DNA of 64,000 nt, taken from positions 184,703,906 through 184,767,905 of the forward strand of contig NC_135497.1 in assembly GCF_052857255.1 (NCBI RefSeq). Reading direction: 5' to 3'. Below the pieces are notes generated by a model. It did no database searches and was not told the DNA's origin. It saw nothing but the letters and a program-made list of their open reading frames with translations. This DNA comes from Amblyomma americanum. Taxonomy: Eukaryota > Arthropoda > Arachnida > Ixodida > Ixodidae. This document shows, piece after piece, positions 47,871-58,480 of the stretch (the stretch's first letter is position 1; every line of letters begins with the position of its first letter). The translations under genes were made by a program, and so were the position numbers.

Positions 47871-47910
47871 CACACAAAAAGGCTTCCGTATGGAAGCCGA
47901 AACGTCTTCG
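47871..47910 (+). other. Possible degraded hammerhead-ribozyme motif
   Basis: GGCTTCC-GTAT-GGAAGCC forms a perfect 7-bp hairpin (47881-47898) followed at once by GAAACGTC. In type I hammerheads of Penelope-like elements a hairpin II is followed by GAAAC, and this is the same arrangement. The other core box, CTGATGA before the hairpin, is not present (CACAAAA instead), so the motif cannot be active. No Penelope-like coding sequence was recognised beside it. This is a weak, structural call. Confidence 0.35.
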
Positions 47911-48059
47911 TTTTAAACAACAACCTTTTGGTCGGCGTTCCTTTTTCTTCAGTCATGAATCTTCTACCCGACCAGACGAGATTTCGTCAGACTTTAGATT
48001 TCACAACTAAAACGCACGTCGTAGCACCATAGGTGGGCAAATGCCCTAGTTTTTACTTT

Positions 48060-48178
48060 TCCTCCCTCACCCTCAATCAATGACCCTCCCTCACCCTCCC
48101 CCTCATATTGAAAAGTTATCCAGCCCTCCCTCACCCTCATCCTCCCTTCCTAAAATTTGCTGGCCCTCCCTCACCCTC
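48060..48178. repeat. Tandem C-rich repeat, four copies
   Basis: CCCTCCCTCACCCTC (or one base shorter) occurs at 48060, 48084, 48124 and 48164, so the last three have a 40-bp period. The minus strand has runs GAGGGTGAGGGAGGG that could form G-quadruplexes. Spacers are short and differ from each other; this is not a CRISPR array. Confidence 0.8.
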
Positions 48179-48713
48179 ATTAACAGTTGTTTTAGAACGC
48201 GAGTTATTTTTTGTAGTCGGAAACTTCTGGCGATATTACTCAGTAATAAACATACAAGACAGGCCCTCAAGGCACTATTGGACGAGAGCCTAGATGCTTA
48301 TATTGCTGTGCATGTGTGTGTTGTTGGAGCTAATACTTGAGACAAAACCGAGACAGTTACGAGTTGAGCCCCAAAATATCACTCGGCCTTAACTAAACGC
48401 ACGCACTGTGTGCCCTTCACTTATAACATTTCATTCTTATCTATATGCGCTGCTCAAATGAGTCAGCGCGTTGCGTCTAAGTACAAAAACTAATGTACGC
48501 CAAGAATATTTAGAAAACAATGCAGTAGCGTTTACCGCGACAATTACAATAAGTGCTAAGCACAGAATAGACCCAGAGCAAGGAAAGTTTGTAGGTCGCT
48601 TAATTACCATTACCCGATGGCATTTTAATAGCACTGGGTGTTCTGAATTTCACTGATTGTAATCTCCCTCCATTTCATGCGGTTTGCTGCGTGCTCATCT
48701 GATGGCGCTTCCA

Positions 48714-49190
48714 CGCGCACGGATGGAAGATGATGGAGATTCCGCTTTCAATCTACAGCGTGAGAGACTGGCAGTTAAACACGCATGAACGCAGCTACGT
48801 GACGAAGACGACGACATTACAACAGCTTCAGATCTTGCCAGTTCGCTCAGGCAGGATGTTAAGATTTCTCCCAACTGATTGTTCATATGAGGGAAGTGTA
48901 TGAACCGACCTACTTTAAACCGGAGTGGCACTCCCTCTTGGTGATGTGCTCGGCCTTATCTCGCGTCTAGTGCTCTGCTGCTGTGTCTTTTTGCGATGTG
49001 TTTCGTGGAATTTCCTAAAGGCTTTGTAAATAATTTAGTTAACGTAAATATAATAAATTTTCAATGTAATAAATACCATGCTTAAAAACAAAGCTTTGGC
49101 GATGGCTTAGTGGTGTAAAACAGCGGCCAGCGGAATTGATTTTTTAGCGCCGCCGCGGGTTCAGAACCCGCTCCCCCAGCTATGAATTTT
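48714..49190 (+). repeat. Unknown dispersed element with a coding-like tail, copy 1
   Basis: From an ATG at 48723 a frame reads MEDDGDSAFNLQRERLAVKH, stop, then TQLRDEDDDITTASDLASSL RQDV. After a frameshift, 48878-48970 reads IVHMREVYEPTYFKPEWHSL LVMCSALSRV and stops. A homologous tail at 54176-54268 has exactly the same length. Both copies then have a 3' UTR-like stretch with TGTAATAAAT...TTAAAAA, and a tRNA-like piece follows here (GATGGCTTAGTGG and CCGCGGGTTCAGAACCC). I do not recognise the protein. It may be a tick-specific mobile element or a gene family with pseudogenes. Confidence 0.5.
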
Positions 49191-49461
49191 TTTTTATTTC
49201 TTTAGTGTCTTCCCCAGTGCGACGCCGGCTTTCTGCTGCAGCGAGCCTCTTATGCTGTCACTTAGAATAAAACATTATTCAGGCCACTTCAAAATCAAAC
49301 GGGTCGGTAAAATGCAGCACTTGAGCTGAATAATGGTAATGACTAACTTCCAGAGTCTGGAGTGAATGATTCCTGTGGTTGCCATTTCTGTGCCCTAGCG
49401 CTTCCACTGCGCCGAAAAGTGGTTGTCTGTGTGTCCAAAGCCTGCTTTAGCACGTGGGCCT

Positions 49462-49713
49462 CCTTGGTCACGTGGCGTTGTGACGCCATCACAAGCTGCT
49501 CACCACATTGTGAGCAAATTTACTGCCCACCATGGCAGTTCAATTAATGATTAGTCGCGAGCGATTCCTTAGGAGCAACATGGGTCTCACAAGCCCTACC
49601 GAACCGATGGCAGCACCTGCCATCGCAGCGCAGTGGCGCGTCGCTTAACTGTTTCACCTCTGCGCCAGGAGCGTAATCAGTACTCCCAGGGATCTGTGAA
49701 TGTAGAGAATGAC
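49462..49713 (+). repeat. Duplicated ~250-bp block, copy 1
   Basis: Shared with 50152-50420: GTGGCAGTT-type start, ATTAATGATTGGTCG or ATTAATGATTAGTCG, a CTCACAGAGC-like part, a box ending GCGCCAGGAG, ACTCCC and GTAGAGAATGAC. The GGCGC..AGCTTAAC box looks tRNA-derived. Identity is moderate, so the duplication is old or the two are separate insertions of one repeat family. Confidence 0.65.
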
Positions 49714-50151
49714 CCATTCTCTCGAAGTACAAGTCTAAATGATGCAATATCACGCAAAATTACATCATATGATATATCAACCAAACTAAGCCAGTTCAAG
49801 TCAGGCAAAAGCATAGAAAGTCAAGATCAACCATGAAAAACCAGGACTAATGGTGCTAGTGCACAATAATTCATGGTTGACCCCAAACTAAACCGCCCGT
49901 GATTTTTTTTTGTTTGCATGTCTACGCATTACCCAAACGCTGAGTGTCAGTTCCCTACCATGCCTGCAAGAAATTTGGTTTATAATACCAGGCGCGCGAT
50001 TACATGGTCACACGTCTCATTAGGGACAGAAATAAACCAAAAGATATTCCTGGTATTTGAAGAGCAATACATCGTTTTCTTTTTTAACACCTCGTACGAT
50101 GCGAGGCGTAGCGAGAGACACTTGTGAGCGAAAGGGCAGATCACCCACCGG

Positions 50152-50420
50152 CCACCTAGGGCACGTGAACTTGTGACGTCACACAACGTGCCCACCGGAT
50201 TCTGAGCAAACTGGCCACCGTGGCAGGTGGCAGTTATATTAATGATTGGTCGTGAGAGGTTGCTCAGGAAGAGAAACCTGAGCCTCACAGAGCTCCGCTG
50301 GTGGCTGTGATTGAAGCAGCCACCTGCCGGGGCGGTGGCGCATAGCTTAACCGCTGCACCCATGCGCCAGGAGGGGTATGAAGACTCCCCGCGATCAATG
50401 ATTGCAAAGTAGAGAATGAC
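50152..50420 (+). repeat. Duplicated ~250-bp block, copy 2
   Basis: Copy of 49462-49713, in the same orientation, 690 bp further on. This one retains the fuller forms GGTGGCAGTTATATTAATGA and GGTGGCGCATAGCTTAACCG. Confidence 0.65.
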
Positions 50421-50946
50421 AATGTCTGCGAAGTGATGCGAAAAGAGTATCCCAGGCTACTGCAGGGATCTATTAACGATATCTCGTCATACCCTTAAGG
50501 CGGAGCTTAGGTGTCCCTTCAAGTTTTTTAGAAGCAGGTGGAAATTTCGTAGCGTGAGAAATGCCGCCGCAGAAGAGCCGCAGAATAGCCCAGGTCCTCA
50601 CTTAATGTTTTTAGTCTTTTGGAAAATGTTGCAGGATTACTAAAGATGGCGGATGAAAATGGTGACAAAAAGAGCAGGAAAAAAAGAAATAACATAAAAA
50701 TGAAATCAGCAAATATTACAGTATTATTTTCTCTACACATTAAAACGGACCCAGTGCTTAAAAACATCGCTGCATGCTTACATGCGGGCATGCAGCTTTG
50801 TGCGGTGAAGGCGGCGATGCAGAAGCAGCGGACTGTTCGTTCATGAGGTATTATATATTTTGGCTTCGGAGCGGCGGCACCATAATCTACTACCGTAATT
50901 CTTGACAAATTTGCCTCTTCAAAGAAAAAAAAATCAATGCACTCAC
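50421..50946 (-). other. 5' end of the giant intron, no element recognised
   Basis: Intron sequence directly downstream of the C1a exon donor. Short open frames lie on both strands without family resemblance. No regulatory motif could be defined. Confidence 0.6.
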
Positions 50947-51105
50947 CCCGGCACGCCGCCTGATTCCATGTGGTTGGCCAAGGTGACGTCGTCGGACCAC
51001 ACGTCGTACTGCCATTTGCGCAGGCCCAGAACGCCGCAGAGCACGTTGCCTGTGTGCACCCCGATGCGCATGTCCACGTTCACCTCCGTGGCCTCTCGGA
51101 CAACC
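50947..51105 (-). CDS. Adenylyl cyclase exon: core of catalytic domain C1a
   Basis: This exon of 159 bp encodes [40 protein letters not shown] and [12 protein letters not shown]. This is the highly conserved second half of the C1a fold of membrane adenylyl cyclases ([26 protein letters not shown]). C1a pairs with C2 to bind ATP and the G-protein alpha subunit. The acceptor is tttcccag and the donor is GG|GTGAGT. It starts with one base of a split codon, expected Lys of the IKVVREAT stretch, and ends with two bases of Gly, finished by the exon at 12386. The preceding exon (FADI and LGDCYYC motifs with the metal-binding Asp residues) was not found up to 64000. Confidence 0.96.
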
Positions 51106-51784
51106 CTGGGAAAGAAAGGTAGGGGGTATGCTTATCCACGAGGCTGCAGCCCTCCGTCAAAACCGCAGCCCGCCACCCCATGCATACGGTGTAGCCGTCT
51201 TCGCTTGGATTTTTTAAACGGCCAAGCTTTGTCAACCATGCAAACCGAATGCCCGCAGTACGGCAGCACAGCGTTTTTTTTTTGAAACGATCAATAAGCT
51301 CTGCGATCGTGTGCGTTATTGTGCTTAAGTTGTCTGTGGAATCCCTGTGCTTGCCTTCAGCACATCGCTGAACACGTGCTGAAGAAGCGAAACGAGCCAC
51401 ACAATCGGTCGCCAAGTTTCGACGCCTGTGTTGCATAGTGAATTCGCCTCAGAATTGTTGTAACCTGTCTACTTTCCCCTTTAAGGGTACCCTCAAGTAT
51501 GTAGTGCGATCCATATAACCGTGTAACGGTAACCTGCCTCATCTACAGTTCGGAGCACGAAATCAGTCGATGCTAAAGAGCTAGCAAGGCGGCAATTGAG
51601 GCTAGTTGGTTACACATACTGAAAGATTTAGCGCGCTACCACTGGGACACTATGCACGTAGGGCACCGGCGGAGACCACAAGACAAGCGCGCACTGACAA
51701 CTGTGCTTTATTCTGAAAAAAAAGTGATGTATGAATACAGTTCATGCGCATGTCCAGAACAATGCACTCGAGAAATCTCGAAGA
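51106..51784 (-). other. Intron upstream of the C1a exon, unique part
   Basis: The intron before the C1a exon reaches from here past the right edge of the window, so it is longer than 12.8 kb. This part holds no recognisable element up to the LINE fragment at about 51785. Confidence 0.6.
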
Positions 51785-53165
51785 CAAGTGCGTATTTCCT
51801 CCGTCACGTTAACGGACGCATCTGTACTCATCGCCCAGGAGCATCCAATTCCTACCTACCTAACAGTTGACGCACTGAGGGCACGTTTTCGACACATATC
51901 CCGGGTTCCCTCTCACATTTTGCCAGTCTACTTATTACCAGGCCGCGCACATCGTTTACAAACGCCATTGATGCACATCGCGCCATTCTGCCATCCCAGT
52001 TTACACCCGCCTCTAGACCGTCCTCGCCACTTTGGAGCCTGCACAATCCCCGTGTGCTTCTTTCAATGCCTGGCATCAGGAAGAAGATCGATTTATCGCC
52101 GATAGAACTAAAACAAGTCACTCGAATATTTCCATGAGCACCATGCAAACCGGGTGCACGTCTACACCGACGGCTCAGTGAACCATGCCAGTTCTTCGGA
52201 CACCGTGGCCATCCCCGCAAGGACTACAGAAATTAGAGTTAGGATAGCTCACCAGACTTCTTCGACGGGTGCAGAACTCTGTGCTCTTCGTGTCGCCATT
52301 GAACACACCAATCAGCAGCGCCCTCAGCAGTGGTCTATCTTCACCGATTCAAAAGCTGCCCTCCAAGGCTTACAAGCTTCTCTTCGCCGTGGAGTCCATG
52401 AACAACTGGTCGCGAAAATCCGACAACTACATAAATAAAGGGAACGAATTATTTACCAATGGCTACCGGGGCACAGCTGCATAGCAGACAGTCACCGCGC
52501 CGATGAGGTCGCGCGAACTGCTCACCACGACGGCGATTTTAATAATCGATCCTCTTTTCGAGGTCAGACGCGGCGGGCAGGCTTCGCGCTCTTGCGCGGG
52601 ACATCACGCTTGCCGCGTGCAATTCCGACCAATTTTCCAATTCACGGTTAAAAGCCTTGAACCAAGATCTGAAGCTTCGGCTTCCATCCGGCCTACCACG
52701 ACGTGAAGAAACTTTGCTGTGTCGCCTGTGGTTTGGTTTAGCTTTCACCAACCATTACTCGTTCTTAATCGGTATGGCTGATAGCCCTGCATGTGCCATC
52801 TGCGGGTACGACGAGACTATAGCCCACATTCTTTGTGACTGCCCTGCTTATAGTGCCGAAAGGCAGTCGCTCTGCCGTGCGCTGGAGCGTCTGGATCCAC
52901 GCCCACTGACAGAAATGAAGATTCTCGGTCACTGGCCGCTGCGATCGTTGGCGGTGAATGCCTCCAAGGCACTGCTCCGCTTCTAGCGAACTTCTGGCCT
53001 GCACGATAGGCTGTGACTTTTACGAACGCTGTCTTTTCATAGTGACGCTCCTTTCTGTTTCTTTTTTATCCCTCGCCCCTTTCCCCCGTGTGGGGTAGCA
53101 AACCGATTATTCTTCCGGTTAACCTCCCTGCTTTTGCTCTTCTTCCTCCTCCTCCTCCTTAATGG
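51785..53165 (+). pseudogene. I-like LINE 3' part with RNase H and C-terminal zinc motif
   Basis: From about 51785 the frame reads IAQEHPIPTYLTVDALRARF (post-RT region), then at 52154-52438 an RNase H domain with VYTDGS, TGAELCALRVAIE and FTDSKAALQGLQ, three of the four acidic active residues. The fourth lies after a stop in HRADEVART. After a frameshift, 52657-52986 reads LRLPSGLPRREETLLCRLWF, FTNHYSFLIGMADSPAC and the motif CAICGYDETIAHILCDC, ending KALLRF. The 3' UTR closes with TTCCTCCTCCTCCTCC. The reverse transcriptase proper and endonuclease are missing. It is non-functional, and 30-50 percent of the shared part is recognisable in the copy at 56513. Confidence 0.85.
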
Positions 53166-53765
53166 AGAAGGGGGTAAAACTAATAAGGAACCGACGATAG
53201 TGCACATGTATCGCATAGGTCGTTCCAATAAGAATGCTTGAGTGAATTGGCCCGGGCATGCCCATGGACTGTATTAATATACCATATTTTTTTCGAATAA
53301 AACGCATCGGTCAGTGCGCACTTGTCCTGAAGCCTTCGTTTTTGTCTTGTATGTAGTTTCCCAGTGGCAGCGCGTTAAATCCTTCAGATAAAGAGCTGCC
53401 GGTATAGTCAACGCCTCTCGAAACATCACCGATGGCATTTAATACAAAAGGCAAAGATCGCTGAAAATTGCGGTGGCTAATATAGGAACAAGTAGCTGGG
53501 ATCGTTTTTTATGTCGGCTGATCTCAAAGGCGCTATGCTTCCAAAACGATGGACAGGGCAAGGTCTTTAACGACAGCTCCGAAGAGAGCGGGAGACAGAA
53601 TGTAGTAGTGTGCATTGTGTGGTTATTTGTCCCCCTTAAAAACTGCAGTTCGGAAGCAGGTAGGCTCTCGCCACCAGATTTTTCTTTTGCTAGAAGCGAG
53701 AAAAAACCTCGGAGAGCACTGTAGTCTGCTGCATTGGAGAAAGGCGAAAGCATTTGCGTTTGAAT
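53166..53765. other. Intronic stretch with nothing recognised
   Basis: Short frames on both strands without motifs. The sequence leads into a tandem repeat at 53766. Confidence 0.55.
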
Positions 53766-53925
53766 GTCAGCAACTTTTTGCGTCATCATTATCACGTGAC
53801 ACTTATCACATGACCTTTGGATGACATCGGCAACTTTTTGCGAGTCATTCTTGTCACATGACACTTATCATGTGACCCTTGGATGACGTCAGCAACTTTT
53901 TCGTACGTCATCGTTGTCTAACATC
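53766..53925. repeat. ~61-bp tandem repeat, 2.6 units
   Basis: Units start near 53766, 53827 and 53889 with TCAGCAACTTTTTGCG or TCGGCAACTTTTTGCG. Each full unit carries two palindromic half-sites of the CACGTGAC/CACATGAC and CATGTGAC type and ends TTGGATGAC[AG]TC. The third unit is cut short. CACGTG is a classical E-box, so binding by bHLH factors is possible but not shown. Confidence 0.8.
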
Positions 53926-54119
53926 AGCACACATCCCCAACACACTTTACTGTCGTACACACCACAACGCGTTCACTTCGTGCCCCTCTAACACGCTTTA
54001 ACCAATGACCCTTCGTGGCGTATACCGCACAGAATGCTGTGTCAACTGTCATTTGTTGGTAGACCTTTAGACACGTTCTTTCTGATTGGACTACACAGCC
54101 TCTGGAAAGCGCGCATGAT

Positions 54120-54560
54120 GGACCGACATTGTGAATCTGTTGTTTGGTTCTACAAAAGACTACCTCGGAAGAATTATTGTGCATCTAAAGGAATTGTATG
54201 CCCAGACTGAATTTGAACCAGAATGGCAACCACTCCTAGTGCTGTGCTCTTCATTGCCCCTTTTCTAGTGCATCATTGCTTAAGCGTGTCGTATTATGAT
54301 GCAGTAGTGATGTGCCCTGTGTCGCGTCTGTTCTCGTGATTGGTTGTTTAGATGTGTCGTATTAGGCTTTGGGTTGATTTGCGATTGTCTTCTTCGTGGT
54401 TTTTACATAGTTCATGTACATAGAACATTGCTTCACTGTAATAAATGTCGTTCCTAAAAAAAATAAACCTTCGTGGCGTATGCGTTCGGTGCCTACCTGG
54501 CACACAGTGGGCCTGGGTTCGAACCGCAATGCCGGCGAATTTCTTTTTCGAATGAGGTCA
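54120..54560 (+). repeat. Unknown dispersed element with a coding-like tail, copy 2
   Basis: From 54131 the frame reads DIVNLLFGSTKDYLGRIIVH and then LKELYAQTEFEPEWQPLLVL CSSLPLF to a stop at 54268. It matches the tail at 48878-48970 codon for codon with no gap, about half the residues being identical. A 3' UTR-like part with TGTAATAAATG and CCTAAAAAAAATAAA follows, then a tRNA-like piece with GGGCCTGGGTTCGAACC. The protein family is unknown to me. Confidence 0.5.
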
Positions 54561-54894
54561 CGTGAGAGGTACCACTTGCTGTGGCCATGCTCGACAAGCA
54601 GACATTGACGAACATAGTGTGCGGTCAGCTTGTGGCGCCTTTTTTCGCAAACTGTACGCACACACGCGCAAAATGGCGATCTTCTCATCCAAGCACACCG
54701 ATCCCACATTAGCACTGCGTCAAAATCACATGTAACCGGACGTCTCAACTTTACAGAACACTCCGAACCAACACAGCCATCGCGTCTAGTATACTCTGCA
54801 CACTGGGTCCTTAGCACACTGTCAGGATAGCCGAGAAAAACACAAAAATCCAGCACCCTGGCACCGCACTGAAGGTTTTAGAAGTTGCTTTACC

Positions 54895-55122
54895 AGCCGC
54901 GGGCTCGGTGGCTATGGCGTTCAGCTGCAGGTCAGCCCGACGTCGAGGGTTCGATCCTAGCCGCGGCGGTCGCATTTCGATAGAGGCCAAATGCTAGAGG
55001 CCCGTGTACTGCGCGATGTCAGTGCACGCTAAAGAAGCCCAAGTGGTAGAAAATAGTTCGAAGCCCTCCACTACGACCTCCCTCATAGCTCATGTCCAAC
55101 TTTGGGCCGTTAAACCTCACAA
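54895..55122 (+). mobile_element. Ruka-type tRNA-derived SINE
   Basis: The head reads AGCCGCGGGCTCGGTGGCTA with B box GGGTTCGATCCTAG, followed by ATTTCGATAGAGGCCAAATG, AGGCCCGTGTACTGCGCGAT, GTCAGTGCACGCTAAAGAAG and a GGCCGTTAAACCTCAC tail. The many substitutions suggest an old copy. No clear target duplication was found. Confidence 0.85.
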
Positions 55123-55644
55123 CTTTCCCAGCTTTTCTTCCGATTTTTTAGAGAAGCAGCCCACTTCCGGGCATTTTCTTTATCGCCATCAAATTCTTTC
55201 TCCCCTGCTTGGTTGGGCTTTACTGCTGGAATGCTGCCGGAAAGGCTCTTCATGTTTTCGTAGCCATCGCAATCGTTCTTCAAGAATAACTACGACGCCT
55301 TTGTCATTATTCGTTGAGGTCACAAATTCAAGCACTGAAAAGCAACCACTCTGATTATCTCCAGCAGCATTTTCTTGCGTATCGAAGCTGATATTGCATA
55401 TCGCAGCTGGTTTCGCTATGTGATTTAGCCCGGAAAAAATGTAGCAGCTGTAGTCGTGTTTCGTTTTTTTTTTGTTTCGACAGCCGCAATAGCCTTCTTC
55501 AGATATGACAAACGACCTTAAAAAAATTAAATTACGTATAACCCTGACCAAATTACGTATAATTCTGACCATGGTCCGCACCTTATGAAATATCTTTTAA
55601 ACATGTATAGTCCGCGGACTATAGTACGGAAAATACGGTGACCC
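55123..55644. other. Intronic stretch with nothing recognised
   Basis: At 55545-55575 the phrase ATTACGTATAA(T/C)CCTGACC-like occurs twice next to each other (AATTACGTATAACCCTGACC and AATTACGTATAATTCTGACC). Otherwise I see nothing recognisable between the SINE and the RTE element. Confidence 0.5.
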
Positions 55645-58480
55645 AGTCCTGTGCCAGCTGCACCATATCCCCGCAAACTTCTTAATCTCATCCGCCCACC
55701 TAACGTTCTTCTGCCGCCTGCTACGCTTCCCTTCCTTTGGAATCCAGACAGTTGCCCTTATATAAGGACCATCGGTTATCTTGCCTTCCCATTACATGCC
55801 CTGCCCAATCCCATTTCTTCCTATTTATTCGACTAGCATATCATTAACCCGTGTTTGATCCTTGTGCCCATTGTCCCTCTTCCTGTCTCTTATCGTTACA
55901 CCTATCATTTTTCTTTCCATAGCTCGCTGCGCTATGGGCTCTCCTTAATTTATGTTAAACCCTTTTCGTTAGCTTCCACGTTTCTTCCCCATAGGTGAGT
56001 ACTGGTAAGATACAGCTGTTATATACTTTTCTCTTGAGGGATATTGGTAAAGTGGCACTTATGATCTGGGAGAACCTGTCAAATGTTCTCCACCCCCTTC
56101 TCATTCTTCAAGTTATTTCACTCTCGTGATCCGGGTCTGAGGTCAGAACGTACCCTAAGTAGCCGTAATCCCTTTCCACTTCCTGCACCTCGCTAACAAT
56201 TACAAACTGCTGTTCCTTTCAGAGACTGTTGAACATTACTTTGTTTTTCTGCATTTTAATTTTTAGACCCACAGTACTGCTTTGCCTGTCTAACTCACTG
56301 ATCATGTATTGCAGTTCATCTCCCGAGTACATAGCCAGGCAATGCCTTTAGGGAATAGCAGATTATTAAGGTATTTTCCATTAACACTTATGCCCAACTG
56401 TTCCCAGTCCAGTCCTCTGCATACCTCCTGTAAACAGGCGGTGAATAGCATTGGCGAGATCGTGTCTCCCTGCCTGTCACCTCTTATTGGAAATTTATTG
56501 TTGATTTTATGTTGGAAGAGGACAGGACATAATTTTCCAGTGGCTGCCAGGACACTGCGGTATTAATGGAAATCACCACGCAGACGAAGATGCCCGTTCT
56601 ACCGACAAGGACGGGGTCCCTGTCAATATTTCTGCAACGAGAGCTGACGCAGCGTGTGGGCTTCGTTCTTTAAGGCTGGAACTCACACTTTCAGCGTGGA
56701 ACACGGGAGAGTTCTGCAACCGTCGCCTCACGGCATTGGACCAGGGACTGCGCCTCCGTGTTCCATGTGACATAGCGCGTCGCGAATTAACATTGCTGTG
56801 CCGTCCATGGCTTGGCGTTGTCTTCACAAATCAATATGCTTTCAGGATCGGGATGGCCGACAGCACTTCTTGTGTAAGCTGTGTCTGCGAAGAGACAATC
56901 AGTCATCTCCTGCTTGAGTACCCTGTATTTGTGAACGAAAGCCGTCAGCTGCGTTGTGCTCTGGACCGTCTTGATCCTCGCCCTTTCACACAGGACAAGA
57001 TCCTCGGTCCGTGGCCACAACAGTCGACTGCCATCAAGGCTTACAATGTACTGTAATGTTTCTTACAATCGACTGCCTTGATTGACAGATTGTGACCATG
57101 TTTCCCTTTCTTTCTCTTCCCTTTTTAATCCCCTCATTCCCTTCCCCTGTGCAGGGTAGCCAACCGGGAGCCTTTCTGGTTAACATCCCTGCCTCTTCCC
57201 CCCTCTCTTTATCTATTTTTTTTATGTAGGACTATGGTAGCTGTGCACCCGCTATAAATATTCTCCAGTTTTTTTTTTTTTCGTAAAGCTCTTCTACACC
57301 TTGATTACCCAATGCCTTCATGACTGCTAAAGTTTCGACTGACTAAAATTCTTTCTCGTAATCTATAAAGTCTATATATAGGGGTTGGTTATATATACTC
57401 TGGGCATTTCTATATCACCTGATTGATAGTGTGAATATGGTCTCTTGTCGAATACCCTTTGCAAAAGCCTGCCTGGTCATTTGGTTGATTGAAGCTTTAG
57501 GTTGTCCTGACTCTATTAGCGATTACCTAAGTAAATACCTTAGAGGAAACGGACAGTAAGCTGATCAGTCTGTAATCTTTCAAGTCCTTGACGTCTCCTT
57601 TCTCATGGATTTAGATTATGTTAGAGTTCTTCCAAGCTTCTGGTACTCTCGAGGTCACAAGGCATTGCGTATACAGGGAGGCTAGTTTTTCTAGCACAAT
57701 CTCCTCTCCATTCATTAAGAGATCTGCCGTTACCTGATCCTCATCAGTTGCTTTCCCCCTTTTTCATTGCTCCTAAAGTTTTCTTTACTTCCTCTGTCAT
57801 TACTGGCGGGATGTCCCAGTGAAGTGCGCTAGTGCCTCTCATTAACGTCCTGATTATATCAGCTACTGTATAGGTTTGTGTATAAATCTTCGACTACTTT
57901 AAGTATCTTATCCATATTACTAATGACATCGCCCTCTTTGTGTCTTAACGAATGCACCTCGTTCTTGCGTATGCCTATATACTTCGTTTCATACATCAGG
58001 TGGAACGCTGTCAAAGCTAGCGCTCTTGTTTGCGCTGCCTGCATCCTCGACCAAAAAGTAGTGCGTTCCTTGCGGTGAGCGAAACATAGTAAATACTTTG
58101 CCTGCAGGCTTACCACATGACACATTTGTCATCTGCTTGACTAAATGCACTCTTACTGCTGACAACCAGCTGTCGCTTTCTCGTGCCTTAGGCCACTCGG
58201 CGACGGAACAAGCGCGGAGTAACACGTCTCCCTTTATTTGTGCGTACGGACTACTTCCGTACCTTTCCCAGCGTTGCACGGGGAGTATAGTTTATTGTTC
58301 ACCACTTTAAGGCTTCCTCCGTTCTTTAGAGGGTGCTGGAATATCTCCACATGAAACTTCCTTATGTCGGCTACCGTGAGGTTATTGATTAGCTTTGATA
58401 ACTCTGCTAAGTAACGTAGCATAACAAACTTAGGAGTAGCTTGATCGATCCACGAACGTGACATCACTTTAGTTCAGTAA
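55645..58480 (-). pseudogene. RTE-like LINE, 5'-truncated and interrupted
   Basis: Minus-strand pieces in order: LTVADIRKFHVE and LKNGGSLKV (before RT) at 58.2-58.4 kb; ISNMDKILKVVEDLYTNLYS at about 57.9 kb; LEKLASLYTQCLVTSRVPEA and AGFCKGYSTRDHIHTINQV at 57.4-57.7 kb; after the insertion NKFPIRGDRQGDTISPMLFT at about 56.46 kb; LKIKMQKNKVMFNS at about 56.25 kb; LKRKVYNSCILPVLTYGEET and KWDWAGHVMGRQDNRW at 55.75-56.05 kb. This is the order and wording of RTE/BovB-type reverse transcriptases. The F/YADD box between 56.28 and 56.40 kb is decayed, and stops are frequent. The endonuclease end is missing. It is interrupted by an I-like fragment (56513-57219). Confidence 0.85.
56513..57219 (+). pseudogene. 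I-like LINE 3' fragment inserted in the RTE copy
   Basis: Starts in the end of the RNase H (FQWLPGHCGINGNHHADEDA), followed in 56736-57056 by LRLRVPCDIARRELTLLCRP, FTNQYAFRIGMADSTSC and the motif CVSCVCEETISHLLLEYP, where the last Cys of the CCHC box is now Tyr. It ends with a C/T-rich 3' UTR. ATTTTATGT at 56504-56512 and TTTTATGT at 57220-57227 are the likely target duplication. Removing the insert joins NKFPIRG to the upstream RTE piece ending TATIVLH, so the event postdates the RTE copy. Confidence 0.88.

Noticed and set aside
48060..48178. Regularly spaced repeats as a CRISPR array
   Set aside because: Only four units of 15 bp with uneven, low-complexity spacers in animal DNA. It is a simple tandem repeat.
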